This document shows, piece after piece, positions 20,640-28,835 of a stretch of 61,202 bases of DNA. The stretch spans positions 1 through 61,202 of the forward strand of contig PYJC01000059.1 of the NCBI GenBank assembly GCA_003635255.1, in the 5' to 3' direction. The position numbers were made by a program, and so were the translations under genes. Under the pieces are notes generated by a model. The model was not told the DNA's origin and made no database searches. It saw only the letters and a program-made list of their open reading frames with translations. Origin of the DNA: Candidatus Poribacteria bacterium (lineage in GTDB: Bacteria > Poribacteria > WGA-4E > WGA-3G). The stretch's first letter is position 1, and each line of letters begins with the position of its first letter.

Positions 20640-20765
20640 AGAACTTACGCATTTCCTCTTAAAGTCCCCCTGATAAGGGGGATTTAGGGGGTTAAATACA
20701 ACGAAATGACGACTTTGTAACAAAATATACCCTTTTTCTGTTCGATTCGCGTAAATCCTCTAGGA
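20640..20765 (+). mobile_element. Possible small MITE-like element with CCCCCTGATAAGGGGG core
   Basis: GAACTTACGC near 20641 and GCGTAAATCC near 20751 form imperfect terminal inverted repeats around a core at 20661-20696 with CCCCCTGATAAGGGGG, then GATTTAGGGGG. The same core and similar ends occur near 51511-51575, and the core alone at 60993. Confidence 0.5.
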
Positions 20766-20771
20766 AAGACT

Positions 20772-21644
20772 ATGAACACGTATCAAGTCAACCGATACAC
20801 ACAGTTCATCACACCCCTCGGAGCCATTATTGCCCTTATCTGCTTTTTTCTGCCGTGGACGGAAATAGTTCGGATTCGTATGACTTTTTCAGGTTTTACT
20901 TGGAGCAAGTCCAGTCCTCTCATCGGAATCGCTTTGATCGTGAATCTTGCAACCGTCGGTTTGAGTCTCTACATGATAATCCGCAACACATCTTGGAGAT
21001 CCAAGGTGCTAATTTTTATTATCAGTGGCATTGGAATCGCAGTCCTTTTGCAAGCGTATCTTAGTTTCAAAAAATTGGCACAGATGGTTGAAATTACTCG
21101 TGAATTTGGTTTCTGGGGGACAGTTATTGGATTTGCTATTGCTGCGGTTGGCGTGTTCTTAACCAGAGCAGAAGAAGTGGAGGAACGGTCTGAAATGTTT
21201 CTTGATGAACGATACGCATGGTTTATCGCACACGCCGCTGGGATCGGCGCACTCGCCTGCTTTTTCACACCGTGGAAAGGCATCGGTGCTGTATCAGGTT
21301 TTGACCTCGCGAAGTGGAATCCGCTCATTACAATTGCTTTAATTGCGAGTGTCACAATTGTTGTAGTCAATCTCTACATGCTAAAACGAGGGACACTCTG
21401 GAAATCAAAGGTACCTGTTCTCGTCAGCAGCGGCATTGGTCTTGGTGTTATTTTTTCTTACTATATCAATTATTTTGCTATGCTAAATACTGCAAACAAA
21501 ACGGGGATAGAAATAAGTACAGATACACTTAGATTTGGCTTGTGGGGGACACTTATTGGATTTATCGTTACTGCGGTTGGGATGCTCTTAATCAAAACAG
21601 AAGATAAGCACAAACAAGCAGAAATCCCCATAGAATCTGGATAA
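20772..21644 (+). CDS. Membrane protein with internal duplication
   Basis: A 290-residue integral membrane protein made of two similar halves of four membrane segments each. Matching positions: ALICFFLPWTEI and ALACFFTPWKGI; LVIVNLA-type second segments; SLYMIIRNTSWRSKVLIFI and NLYMLKRGTLWKSKVPVLV; FGFWGTVIGFAIAAVGVFL and FGLWGTLIGFIVTAVGMLL. Each half ends in a short charged tail (TRAEEVEE, KTEDKHKQ). Family unknown. CTCTAGGAAAGACT precedes the ATG. The repeat makes a gene duplication and fusion plain. Confidence 0.75.
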   Translation: MNTYQVNRYTQFITPLGAIIALICFFLPWTEIVRIRMTFSGFTWSKSSPLIGIALIVNLATVGLSLYMIIRNTSWRSKVLIFIISGIGIAVLLQAYLSFKKLAQMVEITREFGFWGTVIGFAIAAVGVFLTRAEEVEERSEMFLDERYAWFIAHAAGIGALACFFTPWKGIGAVSGFDLAKWNPLITIALIASVTIVVVNLYMLKRGTLWKSKVPVLVSSGIGLGVIFSYYINYFAMLNTANKTGIEISTDTLRFGLWGTLIGFIVTAVGMLLIKTEDKHKQAEIPIESG

Positions 21645-22027
21645 CATCTAATGATCACGTTAATTTTTTCGCCGATGAGATTAGAAAAATTATACCAAAA
21701 CTGATAACCGAAAACTGAAAATTAATAACTTTTTCTCATTTTTTTTTCAAATTATGCACCCTTTTTACTAACGAATTGCGTCTTTAATAATTGAAACCCC
21801 CGATATTCGGCAAATCAATTAGAACGAAGACAAATGTCCGTAGTATTAACGGACGATCCGAATAGGAGGGATTTGGTTCAACACATGGATATTTATGAGA
21901 TGCTTTGAAAAAAAAACGAACTTTTTTTCAGCGTATCTGACTAAACTATCAAATACCCTAAATTGAACCTTCAAATAGTATAAAAATTGACAACGCTAAT
22001 ATTCTAAAAAATAAAAGGGAGTAAATC
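21645..22027. other. 383-bp leader region upstream of the STAS gene
   Basis: No credible gene. It holds a heptamer array (21702-21729), a stem-loop GTCCGT/ACGGAC at 21837-21855, AATAGGAGGGAT at about 21861-21872, a tiny ATG frame of seven codons near 21887, and GAAAAAAA/TTTTTTTC (21909-21931). It may be a structured leader for the gene at 22028; see findings. Confidence 0.5.
21702..21729 (+). repeat. Heptamer array (TGATAAC type)
   Basis: Units TGATAAC CGAAAAC TGAAAAT TAATAAC in 7-bp phase, an AT-rich variant of the family. Confidence 0.65.
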
Positions 22028-22369
22028 ATGACTACTAAAATTCGTCAGCAAAACGGCATCACAATTTTGGAACCCAACGGAAAACTCATCGGACCCTCCG
22101 TATCAGCATTACGGACAGCACTCTCGCCGGAGTTAGATGTAGCAGAGGCACCCCGTATCCTCATTAATTTCGAGAACGTCAATAAGATCGACAGCACAGG
22201 ACTCGGCGCACTCATGGGCATCCGTGCCGTTACAGCCCGCAAGAAAGGCCGTATCGGGGTCGTCAACGTCAGTAAACAGATCAAAAATCTGGTTGTGCTC
22301 AGTCGGCTCGTGCGGGTCTTTGAACACTACGACAGCGAGGATGCTGCAGTTTCCGCACTATCCGCCTAA
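22028..22369 (+). CDS. STAS-domain anti-anti-sigma factor
   Basis: A 113-residue stand-alone STAS protein (SpoIIAA/RsbV type) that would bind an anti-sigma kinase when unphosphorylated. Seen: GITILEPNGKLIGPSVSAL, RILINFENVNKIDSTGLGALM, with the phosphorylatable Ser in DSTGLG near residue 58, and RIGVVNVSKQIKNLVVLSRL. AAAAGGGAGTAAATC precedes the ATG. No kinase or sigma factor is next to it; the gene stands alone, ended by a strong terminator. Confidence 0.92.
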   Translation: MTTKIRQQNGITILEPNGKLIGPSVSALRTALSPELDVAEAPRILINFENVNKIDSTGLGALMGIRAVTARKKGRIGVVNVSKQIKNLVVLSRLVRVFEHYDSEDAAVSALSA

Positions 22370-22396
22370 AATCCAAAATTTCATAGAAACTCAACC

Positions 22397-22423
22397 GGGG
22401 GTGGTTTTACCACCCCCTTTTTT
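22397..22423 (+). terminator. Intrinsic terminator of the STAS gene
   Basis: GGGGGTGGT, loop TTT, ACCACCCCC and six T residues: a perfect 9-bp GC-rich stem followed by a T-run, 28 bp after the stop codon. Confidence 0.95.
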
Positions 22424-22475
22424 CTTCGCATACCTCTGCAGTTATTCACTACAAAACATTCTGAATAATTTCGAT

Positions 22476-23210
22476 TTAATACCGCCAACTTTCATGTGCG
22501 AGTGGTGCGCGATTGAGCGTGTCCCGATAAGTGCGCCATTGTGGTAGAAACTTATCCATCAACTCACGAAATTGATCGTTATGGTCACGCTCCAGAAGAT
22601 GCACCATCTCATGCACCAAAATATATACGAGACATGATTCCGACTTCTTTGCGAGTTCGAGATTTAGCCAGATGCGTTTCGCTTCAACGTTGCAAGACCC
22701 CCAGAGCGTTTTCATCCGCTTAATCCGAACCTCATTAACGGACACGCCGAGTTTCGGTTCCCACTTCTCAAGCAACGGTGGGAGCTGCGCGCGGAGATGC
22801 TGGCGATACCAACGATGGAGGACTGCCTCCCGCGTGTCTCTATCGGATCCGGGACGCACGCTGAGTGCGATCTTTGTATTGTTGGGCAACCAGACCTTCG
22901 GCGGACAGTCTTGCTCCAAGACATCAAGCCGGTAGCGTCTACCAGCAAAATAGTGACTCTCACCTGTTACAAACTCGCGCTGGGACTGTCGATCCTGTTG
23001 TTCAAATGCTGCTTGTTGTCGCCGAATCCATCCGAGACGTGAAATGATTGCCATCCGAATAGCATCATCATCAAGTCGCAGAGGCGCAGACACGCGTATC
23101 TGTCCGTTCGGTGGATGAACCCCGATATAGAAGTTCTTGATGTCCTTACGGATAACCTCTACAGAAAGCCCCTGCACTTCAATACGATAGCTGTTGGTTT
23201 TGGTGTTCAT
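22476..23210 (-). CDS. YgjP/M48-like metalloprotease (DUF45)
   Basis: A 244-residue zinc metalloprotease-like protein of the DUF45/YgjP group. The zinc-binding helix reads YILVHEMVHLLERDHND (HExxH plus downstream residues) near residue 200, and the typical TLWGSCNVEAKRIWLNLELAKKSES stretch precedes it. DUF45 proteins are commonly found beside type I hsdR genes, as here, with hsdR 81 bp upstream; their job in restriction is unknown. It is the last gene of the defence run on this strand. The ATG has no Shine-Dalgarno site. Confidence 0.88.
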   Translation of the reverse strand: MNTKTNSYRIEVQGLSVEVIRKDIKNFYIGVHPPNGQIRVSAPLRLDDDAIRMAIISRLGWIRRQQAAFEQQDRQSQREFVTGESHYFAGRRYRLDVLEQDCPPKVWLPNNTKIALSVRPGSDRDTREAVLHRWYRQHLRAQLPPLLEKWEPKLGVSVNEVRIKRMKTLWGSCNVEAKRIWLNLELAKKSESCLVYILVHEMVHLLERDHNDQFRELMDKFLPQWRTYRDTLNRAPLAHESWRY

Positions 23211-23291
23211 TTGGAATGAAATGTTGAGTTTCGGTGTGCTCTATCCAACCTGTGGACTGATACCGGTAGAGGCACTCTCTGAATCGCGACG

Positions 23292-26200
23292 CTAATAATC
23301 ATTCTGATTTTCTACAAGCCGAAAAATAATATCAACGTCAAGATCATAATCACTGAATTCATCCGAGATGACCCTGGCAATCGCATTGCGGATCCGACGT
23401 TCCCTGAATACGTGTCCTCTCCAATCGTCTGTCCTGGCTTCACAGACAGCACGATCCAGGGCAATCGCCACTGCCTCTCTGTGTTCTTCGGGGACTTCTA
23501 CGATATTATCAAAAAGTGCCCGTAAGGCACCAGTGTTGATGCTCACAGGATAATAGGGCTGCATTTCGGAACCGATCATTGACCCGCTGAGGTTGGTAAT
23601 CCCCGACAGGTATTCTCTATAATCCATCGCCCCTTGTCTCTGTTGCTGAATCAGTTCGTCAAGCAACCGCGACATCTCTTCATAGTACCTCGGATTAATC
23701 TCTGACCTGTCAACGATGAGCCGCCGAATGTTGTTTTCTATTGTTGCCGCGACTGCTGCCTCATCTCTACGTATCCCCTCAGGCAGCAGCTCAAGCGCCG
23801 TTTCAATGCCATTCTCAACAAGCAGCTGAACGAGCGGTATATCGTCAAATGTTGAGAGCGTCTCGCTCTCCTCCGCCCGAATATATGTATCGAGCAGGTG
23901 CCGCATATCCGGTTCATACACTTTCAGGTCAACATAATCACCACTCGCCAATTTGATTTCTTGACGGACGTTTTCGTAGTGCGTCACCTCCGCCTTAATC
24001 TCTCGTGTCTCGGCACTGCTGTAACCTGCCGCACTCATATCGTTCGCGAGGTTCGCATAGGCACGCACAAATGCCGCCGTCAGTTGATAGAGGTCTATGC
24101 GTCTCTGTTCATTGGCTTTGAGTTGGCTAACATCCCCACTCACATCACCACAGAAATAACGTATATAGGCAGCGGTATCGCGCGGCAGCGCAACACGTTC
24201 ACATAACGCGTTAATTGCCTCGCGCGCCGCCTCCAACCGTTCCTTTCCTTTTTCAAGTCTATTTTTCAATAACCCGGCGACATCTTCAGCATCGTAGTTT
24301 TCAAACGCCTCGCCGGTGTAATCGGTAATTGCCTGCTTCAGAGAACCGAATAGGTCTTTGTAATCGACAATATATCCGTATTCTTTGTCCTCGGTGTCGA
24401 GACGATTGACGCGGCAAATCGCTTGAAACAGACCGTGGTCCTGCCTCTTTTGATCAATATAGAGATACGTCGCAGGCGGAGCATCGAAGCCGGTGAGCAG
24501 CTTATCAACGACGATGAGGAGTTTCATTTTCTCAGGTGCTTCAATGAAAAGTTTCTTTACCTCTTGTTCAAACTGATCGCCTTTATGCATGGCGGTGTCT
24601 TCAGGTTCGTCAAAGTGTGCTGCGAGCATGCTTCGATACGTGTTGTATTCCTGCTGTTTGTCCGTAAGCCCTTCACCCGTTTCTTCCGTCGCGATAGAAG
24701 CTACCGTAGGTCTATAGGAGGTTACAACGGCACATTTACCCTTTAGTGGCGTTTCCTGAAATAGATCATAAAACCGACACGCGGAATAGATACTATTGGC
24801 GACAAGCATCGCGTTCCCACGTCCACTCTTGAGTCGGTCGCGCGTATCCATGTCCACAACAATGTCGGCAACTATCTTTTTCAGCCGTTCCCTTGAGCTT
24901 TCCACGTTTAGGAGTGTTCCCCACCGTTGTTTCAGCTGCGCCTTCGCTGCGTCAGTTAACCCACGGGTTTTGCTTTCAAAAAATTCATCAATTCTCTCCT
25001 GCGAGGTAATATCTTGGTCAATATTGCGTGCCTCATACTGCAGGTCTAAGACGACCTCATCTTGAACCGCCTCGTCATATTTATAGGTGTGGATGTAGGG
25101 TCCAAAGGTTTCAATGCTCCGCTGCTTGTCGTTTTTAAGCAACGGTGTCCCTGTAAAGCCGATAAGCACCGCATCCGGCAGGAGCGTCTTCATTGCCTTG
25201 TGAAGTTTGCCCGACTGCGTCCGATGGCATTCGTCAACAAAGACGAAGAATTCACCGTTAGCGCGAAAATCTATGGGCAGATTCCGCTGGAGTTCGTCAG
25301 CGTATTCCTCAATATGCGAATCATCGGTCTCTTCGGAGCCCCCGAATTTGTGGATAAGAGAGCAGATGAGTCGTTCTGAGGAATCACGAAGCACTCGCAG
25401 CAGATCATCACGGCTGCTCGTGTGGTAGACGTTATCGTCGGTACGGCTAAAAACAGCCTTGATCTGTTCGTCAAGTTCAATCCGGTCGGTGATAATCAGC
25501 ACACGTGCGTCAGGCATCTGTTCACGTATCCATTTCGCTAACCAGACCATCGTCAGACTTTTACCGCTCCCTTGCGTGTGCCAGATAATGCCGCCTTCTC
25601 TGCGTTTTATATTTTCTTGCGCAGCTTTCACGCCGAAGAATTGATTGTGTCGGCAAATCTTCTTGGTCCCCGCATCGAATACGATGAAGTCGTGCAGGAT
25701 TTCAAGCAGTCGTTCTTTATTACAGAGTTGGCTAAGTTCCCGGAGCAACAGATTATAACCCGCGGCTGGGTCCGCTTCTGTTTCTTTCCACCGGAGCCAG
25801 TATTTCTCTGGTGTCTCAATCACACCGTAGCGCAGCCCTTGGCTTTCGCTGCCTGCCATCACAAGCTGCACAGTTGTGAAAAACCAGCCGATAAATTCCG
25901 CTTTCTGATTGTTGAGGTTCTGGCGAATGCCTTCGGAAACGGAAACAATAGTACGCTTCAACTCCAGCACACCGATGGCTATGCCATTGATGTATAACAC
26001 TAAATCGGGACGCTTGGTGTGTTCGCCTTCAAGGGTTACCTCTTCGGCGATGCCGAAATCGTTGTTGAGCGGGTTCTCCCAGTCAATCAACTTGACGGGG
26101 ACACGATGTTCACCGATATCGGGTTGAACGTTCACACTGTAGCGGAGTCGTTCATAGACATCACGGTTCGCTTCATAAAGTCCTCGCGTCCCACCGACTG

Positions 26201-26414
26201 CTGCGCTCTTTTGCAGTTGATCCAATGCCTTGGCGATGATATCGTTGTCATAGCCTTGCCTTCGCAGCCAATCAGCGAGGTCCTCTGGAAGAATATTGCT
26301 GTTTTCTTCTGAGTTGTCCTGCCAATTGCCGAGGTAGGTATAACCCAGAGCATCCCTAAAAAATGCTATAACGCGTTCCTGTGTGCGTATTTCTCTTTCG
26401 CCGACGGTGTTCAT
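23292..26414 (-). CDS. hsdR: Type I restriction enzyme R subunit, intact
   Basis: A 1040-residue HsdR that cuts and translocates DNA for the type I complex with HsdM and HsdS. Nuclease: RPDLVLYINGIAIGVLELK with D137, E151 and K153 (PD-ExK). Motor: HTQGSGKSL (about 279-287), VFVDECHRTQSG, IGFTGTPL, LTGFDAP and AICRVNRL. The helical C-terminus ends SDEFSDYDLDVDIIFRLVEN. Length is normal and no break is seen, unlike the hsdR at 770. It lies about 5.6 kb downstream of hsdS on the same strand, separated by the accessory genes. No Shine-Dalgarno; a heptamer array lies just upstream of the ATG. Confidence 0.96.
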   Translation of the reverse strand: MNTVGEREIRTQERVIAFFRDALGYTYLGNWQDNSEENSNILPEDLADWLRRQGYDNDIIAKALDQLQKSAAVGGTRGLYEANRDVYERLRYSVNVQPDIGEHRVPVKLIDWENPLNNDFGIAEEVTLEGEHTKRPDLVLYINGIAIGVLELKRTIVSVSEGIRQNLNNQKAEFIGWFFTTVQLVMAGSESQGLRYGVIETPEKYWLRWKETEADPAAGYNLLLRELSQLCNKERLLEILHDFIVFDAGTKKICRHNQFFGVKAAQENIKRREGGIIWHTQGSGKSLTMVWLAKWIREQMPDARVLIITDRIELDEQIKAVFSRTDDNVYHTSSRDDLLRVLRDSSERLICSLIHKFGGSEETDDSHIEEYADELQRNLPIDFRANGEFFVFVDECHRTQSGKLHKAMKTLLPDAVLIGFTGTPLLKNDKQRSIETFGPYIHTYKYDEAVQDEVVLDLQYEARNIDQDITSQERIDEFFESKTRGLTDAAKAQLKQRWGTLLNVESSRERLKKIVADIVVDMDTRDRLKSGRGNAMLVANSIYSACRFYDLFQETPLKGKCAVVTSYRPTVASIATEETGEGLTDKQQEYNTYRSMLAAHFDEPEDTAMHKGDQFEQEVKKLFIEAPEKMKLLIVVDKLLTGFDAPPATYLYIDQKRQDHGLFQAICRVNRLDTEDKEYGYIVDYKDLFGSLKQAITDYTGEAFENYDAEDVAGLLKNRLEKGKERLEAAREAINALCERVALPRDTAAYIRYFCGDVSGDVSQLKANEQRRIDLYQLTAAFVRAYANLANDMSAAGYSSAETREIKAEVTHYENVRQEIKLASGDYVDLKVYEPDMRHLLDTYIRAEESETLSTFDDIPLVQLLVENGIETALELLPEGIRRDEAAVAATIENNIRRLIVDRSEINPRYYEEMSRLLDELIQQQRQGAMDYREYLSGITNLSGSMIGSEMQPYYPVSINTGALRALFDNIVEVPEEHREAVAIALDRAVCEARTDDWRGHVFRERRIRNAIARVISDEFSDYDLDVDIIFRLVENQNDY

Positions 26415-26426
26415 GGTAATAGTTGT

Positions 26427-26481
26427 CAGTTTTCAGTACGATTTTTCTGCGAAAAATCTTTCAGTTATCAGTTGCACAGTT
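26427..26481 (-). repeat. Two short heptamer arrays upstream of hsdR
   Basis: On the minus strand TGAAAAC TGACAAC at 26427-26445 and TGATAAC TGAAAGA at about 26459-26481. Both are in 7-bp phase and AT-rich. Confidence 0.6.
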
Positions 26482-26500
26482 AAGGTTCGGAGAGGGGATA

Positions 26501-26550
26501 GCTCTGGCTGCAGCCAGAGCTGCAGCCAGAGCTGCAGCCAGAGCTGCGGT
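26501..26550. repeat. 12-bp tandem repeat and 20-bp palindrome
   Basis: GCTCTGGCTGCAGCCAGAGC at 26501-26520 is a perfect palindrome. CTGCAGCCAGAG is repeated at 26508, 26520 and 26532, followed by a partial copy. It ends at the base next to the stop codon of the DUF4062 gene, in the gap to hsdR, and could form a strong hairpin or processing site. Confidence 0.85.
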
Positions 26551-28044
26551 TTAATCTGCTTTCCGTGATTTCAGATTCGCGAGTTCAGTTCTTCCGTTAT
26601 CTGTCAATCGGTATTGCTGCCGTGGACTTGTAGGTTTTTCTGGCAGTGTGTATTCAATCATTTTATCAGTCAAGAGTTCTCGGACGACTTTGTTAAGTTG
26701 ACCGGAGATTTCCTTATGTCCTAATTGCTGGGACAATTTGGACCTTGACATTGGACCATGGGTAAGCAAGTTTAGCACTCTTGATTTAAGTTCTCCACGG
26801 AGTGACACCGGCTGCACCTTAATCTGTTCTGTGGATTTGGCACGCCAAATCGTTGTCTTGAATCCACCGCTATCGGTGAATTCTGGTTCGCGTAAGCCAG
26901 CATCCCCGCATTGACGAATCATGTCTAAAGTCCCTGTTCCCATCTCCTCAATGTATTGGGTGAGATATAAGGATCGAGCAAGTAACCGGTTGTTGGGCAC
27001 CGATGGGTGCGTATCTCGGAGTTGCTCCAGCGTCAACGGGGGTGGTAATCTGCCGGGATTCAAGACCTCAAGCCGATCCGAGAACAGCATCACCTGGACG
27101 CTCGCATTGCTGGTATAGTCCCGATGTGCTACGGCGTTGACGATCGCTTCCCTCACGACTTCTTTTGGGATCTCATAACTAACAGGTGCCTGCGTACTCT
27201 CCGCCCGTGTTCCTACTGACAGTGCAATCTTGCTAAGCACAAAATCGACCGCCTGATCTACGAGTTGAAACGCAGTGCCTTTGTAGACCTGATAGGACGG
27301 AATCGGTTTCGCGACCTCTGTTCCGTGGAAATGTGCACACTTAACCTCCGAGGAAATTAGAAACTGCTGTGGTGCCTTCCCAAATGCTAACACTGCCGCG
27401 TTCGTTGGTCGTTCACCGTTTAAGAGATTCAGGTGTCCCAGCAATTCTTTGGTTGAGGTGCCTTCAGTCAATGGGAATTCTCTTGCACCACGTGCTATAC
27501 GGATAAACCGACGCATCTGCTCGATGTCGAGATCGTCCAGTGATGCTTTTAAACACGGTGCTGCATCAAAAGGTTCAGAACGGATGAGGTCTTCGCTATC
27601 AAGGTATTCAACTAACGCTGCGTAAAGTGCTATAACTAATTCTTCCGAGGTATTGAATCGTTTTCGGATAAGTCCGGCTTGTGCCTTATGGATGAGTGCC
27701 TGCATCTTCGGGTGCCGATTGTTGTCGTTTGTGCCTTTCACGAAAATCAGACGATGGACACTGGAGGCGGTTGCTTGATCAAATTCCCGTTCTGTCGGTG
27801 ATATGCCATCTGCATCCTCCGATCCGTAGTCGTCGCCGAATAACCCTACGTAAATATCGGACTGTTCAACTTCGTCCAGATACAACGAATCGGGTCGACG
27901 ATCTGATGCTGGCACATCCTCGAACAGGAATACATCAAAGAACCGTCGCATCAACGGATCGCCGCGCAGATAGTCGCGTAGTGCCTCGCGTTCCTGTGCG
28001 AATTCCGTTTGTACGCTGCTGATGAAAATACGGATAGGGTTCAT
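26551..28044 (-). CDS. DUF4062 + AlbA/RecG-like ATPase with winged helix
   Basis: A 497-residue three-part protein. N-terminus: DUF4062 (RIFISSVQTEFAQEREALRDYL, YVGLFGDDYG), an alpha/beta domain found in defence-linked proteins. Middle: an AlbA/HATPase_c_4 type region (FPLTEGTSTKELL, VVREAIVNAVAHRDYTS, MLFSDRLEVLNPGRLP, YIEEMGTGTLDMI). C-terminus: winged helix (MSRSKLSQQLG). The architecture suggests a nucleotide-binding regulator or NTPase in the restriction locus. ATG 28044 (MNPIRIFISS) is preferred over GTG 28071 because DUF4062 begins there. It lies between the HEPN gene and hsdR. Confidence 0.82.
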   Translation of the reverse strand: MNPIRIFISSVQTEFAQEREALRDYLRGDPLMRRFFDVFLFEDVPASDRRPDSLYLDEVEQSDIYVGLFGDDYGSEDADGISPTEREFDQATASSVHRLIFVKGTNDNNRHPKMQALIHKAQAGLIRKRFNTSEELVIALYAALVEYLDSEDLIRSEPFDAAPCLKASLDDLDIEQMRRFIRIARGAREFPLTEGTSTKELLGHLNLLNGERPTNAAVLAFGKAPQQFLISSEVKCAHFHGTEVAKPIPSYQVYKGTAFQLVDQAVDFVLSKIALSVGTRAESTQAPVSYEIPKEVVREAIVNAVAHRDYTSNASVQVMLFSDRLEVLNPGRLPPPLTLEQLRDTHPSVPNNRLLARSLYLTQYIEEMGTGTLDMIRQCGDAGLREPEFTDSGGFKTTIWRAKSTEQIKVQPVSLRGELKSRVLNLLTHGPMSRSKLSQQLGHKEISGQLNKVVRELLTDKMIEYTLPEKPTSPRQQYRLTDNGRTELANLKSRKAD

Positions 28045-28158
28045 AATTATTGAGTATTGATCCAATGCCACGTTATTTGTCTGAATCGTAGATTGCCGCA
28101 GATGATACGGATTGCCGCGGATTTTTAAGGGTATACCCGTTTGTAACTTTGGTTGTAA

Positions 28159-28180
28159 GGCGAGAGTCCCTCGGCCCTAC
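28159..28180 (-). repeat. GTAGG-foot hairpin, CGAG stem type
   Basis: On the minus strand GTAG, GGCCGAG, loop GGACT, CTCGCC: a stem with one unpaired base on a GTAG foot. It lies just downstream of the HEPN gene's stop. Confidence 0.65.
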
Positions 28181-28182
28181 GG

Positions 28183-28794
28183 TTAACATACTTTAGAATT
28201 CAAAGTAGACAAATCGCTACTTGGAGGGACGACTCGTATAGTGAATGTATCGGCGTTTAGCGGTTTACCTTCTTTCTTTCTAATTGACATCTCAACGTCA
28301 TGTATCAGAGATTTTATGCTCTCTACCAAATTTTTTAACCGATCCTCACGTTCAATTAAATATGTTGCATCTTCTAACAACGCTTTCTGCGTAGCCCCAT
28401 ATCCTTGGTATGAAGTGTGTGTATGGGCAACGGCGTTATTTCGAGCCTCTTTGAGTTTCTGATAAATATCATTCCCTCTGATGCTTTCCAATTTACGCTT
28501 TAAATTTTCTATCTCCTCTTGGTGACAGGACTCAAGGTGTGTAGATATACAAAAGGTGTCATCTTTATGCCCCGATGTTGGCTCCTCTACTAATTTACAG
28601 ACATTCGTAATTATAGGCACAGTGTGATTTAACACATCAAAAGAGTATTCCCTTTCGTCGTTAGTCAGCATTTCTGACAATTTTTCAATATTATAATCTA
28701 CATGTTCCAAGCTGGAATCGAAATCCAAATTAAGGATTCTAAGACTCGCTGGCATATAATCGTCTTTGCTCAGTTTTGTTTCTTCTGCTGTCAT
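28183..28794 (-). CDS. HEPN-domain protein (AbiU2-like), putative RNase
   Basis: A 203-residue helical protein with KLKEARNNAVAHTH, the Rx5H form of the HEPN RNase motif, at R118 and H124. AbiU2 and related HEPN proteins are abortive-infection or toxin RNases. The rest is long helices (HQEEIENLKRKLESIRGND, EREDRLKNLVESIKSLIHDVEMS). I start it at ATG 28794 because GGAGAAG sits 7 bp upstream; the longer reading starts at a TTG inside that site. It is 41 bp downstream of the DUF1828 gene and probably co-transcribed, so the two may be a toxin and its partner. This is inference. Confidence 0.72.
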   Translation of the reverse strand: MTAEETKLSKDDYMPASLRILNLDFDSSLEHVDYNIEKLSEMLTNDEREYSFDVLNHTVPIITNVCKLVEEPTSGHKDDTFCISTHLESCHQEEIENLKRKLESIRGNDIYQKLKEARNNAVAHTHTSYQGYGATQKALLEDATYLIEREDRLKNLVESIKSLIHDVEMSIRKKEGKPLNADTFTIRVVPPSSDLSTLNSKVC

Positions 28795-28835
28795 TTCAAA
28801 CTTCTCCAAATAAGGTTCCGGATAGATTAATGTTA

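Noticed and set aside
21988..22010. TTGACA promoter right before the STAS gene
   Set aside because: The box at the proper spacing is AATAAA, and the start would fall inside the ribosome site.
26383..26568. ORF with SCSQSCSQSC repeat
   Set aside because: It is only the translation of the 12-bp tandem repeat.
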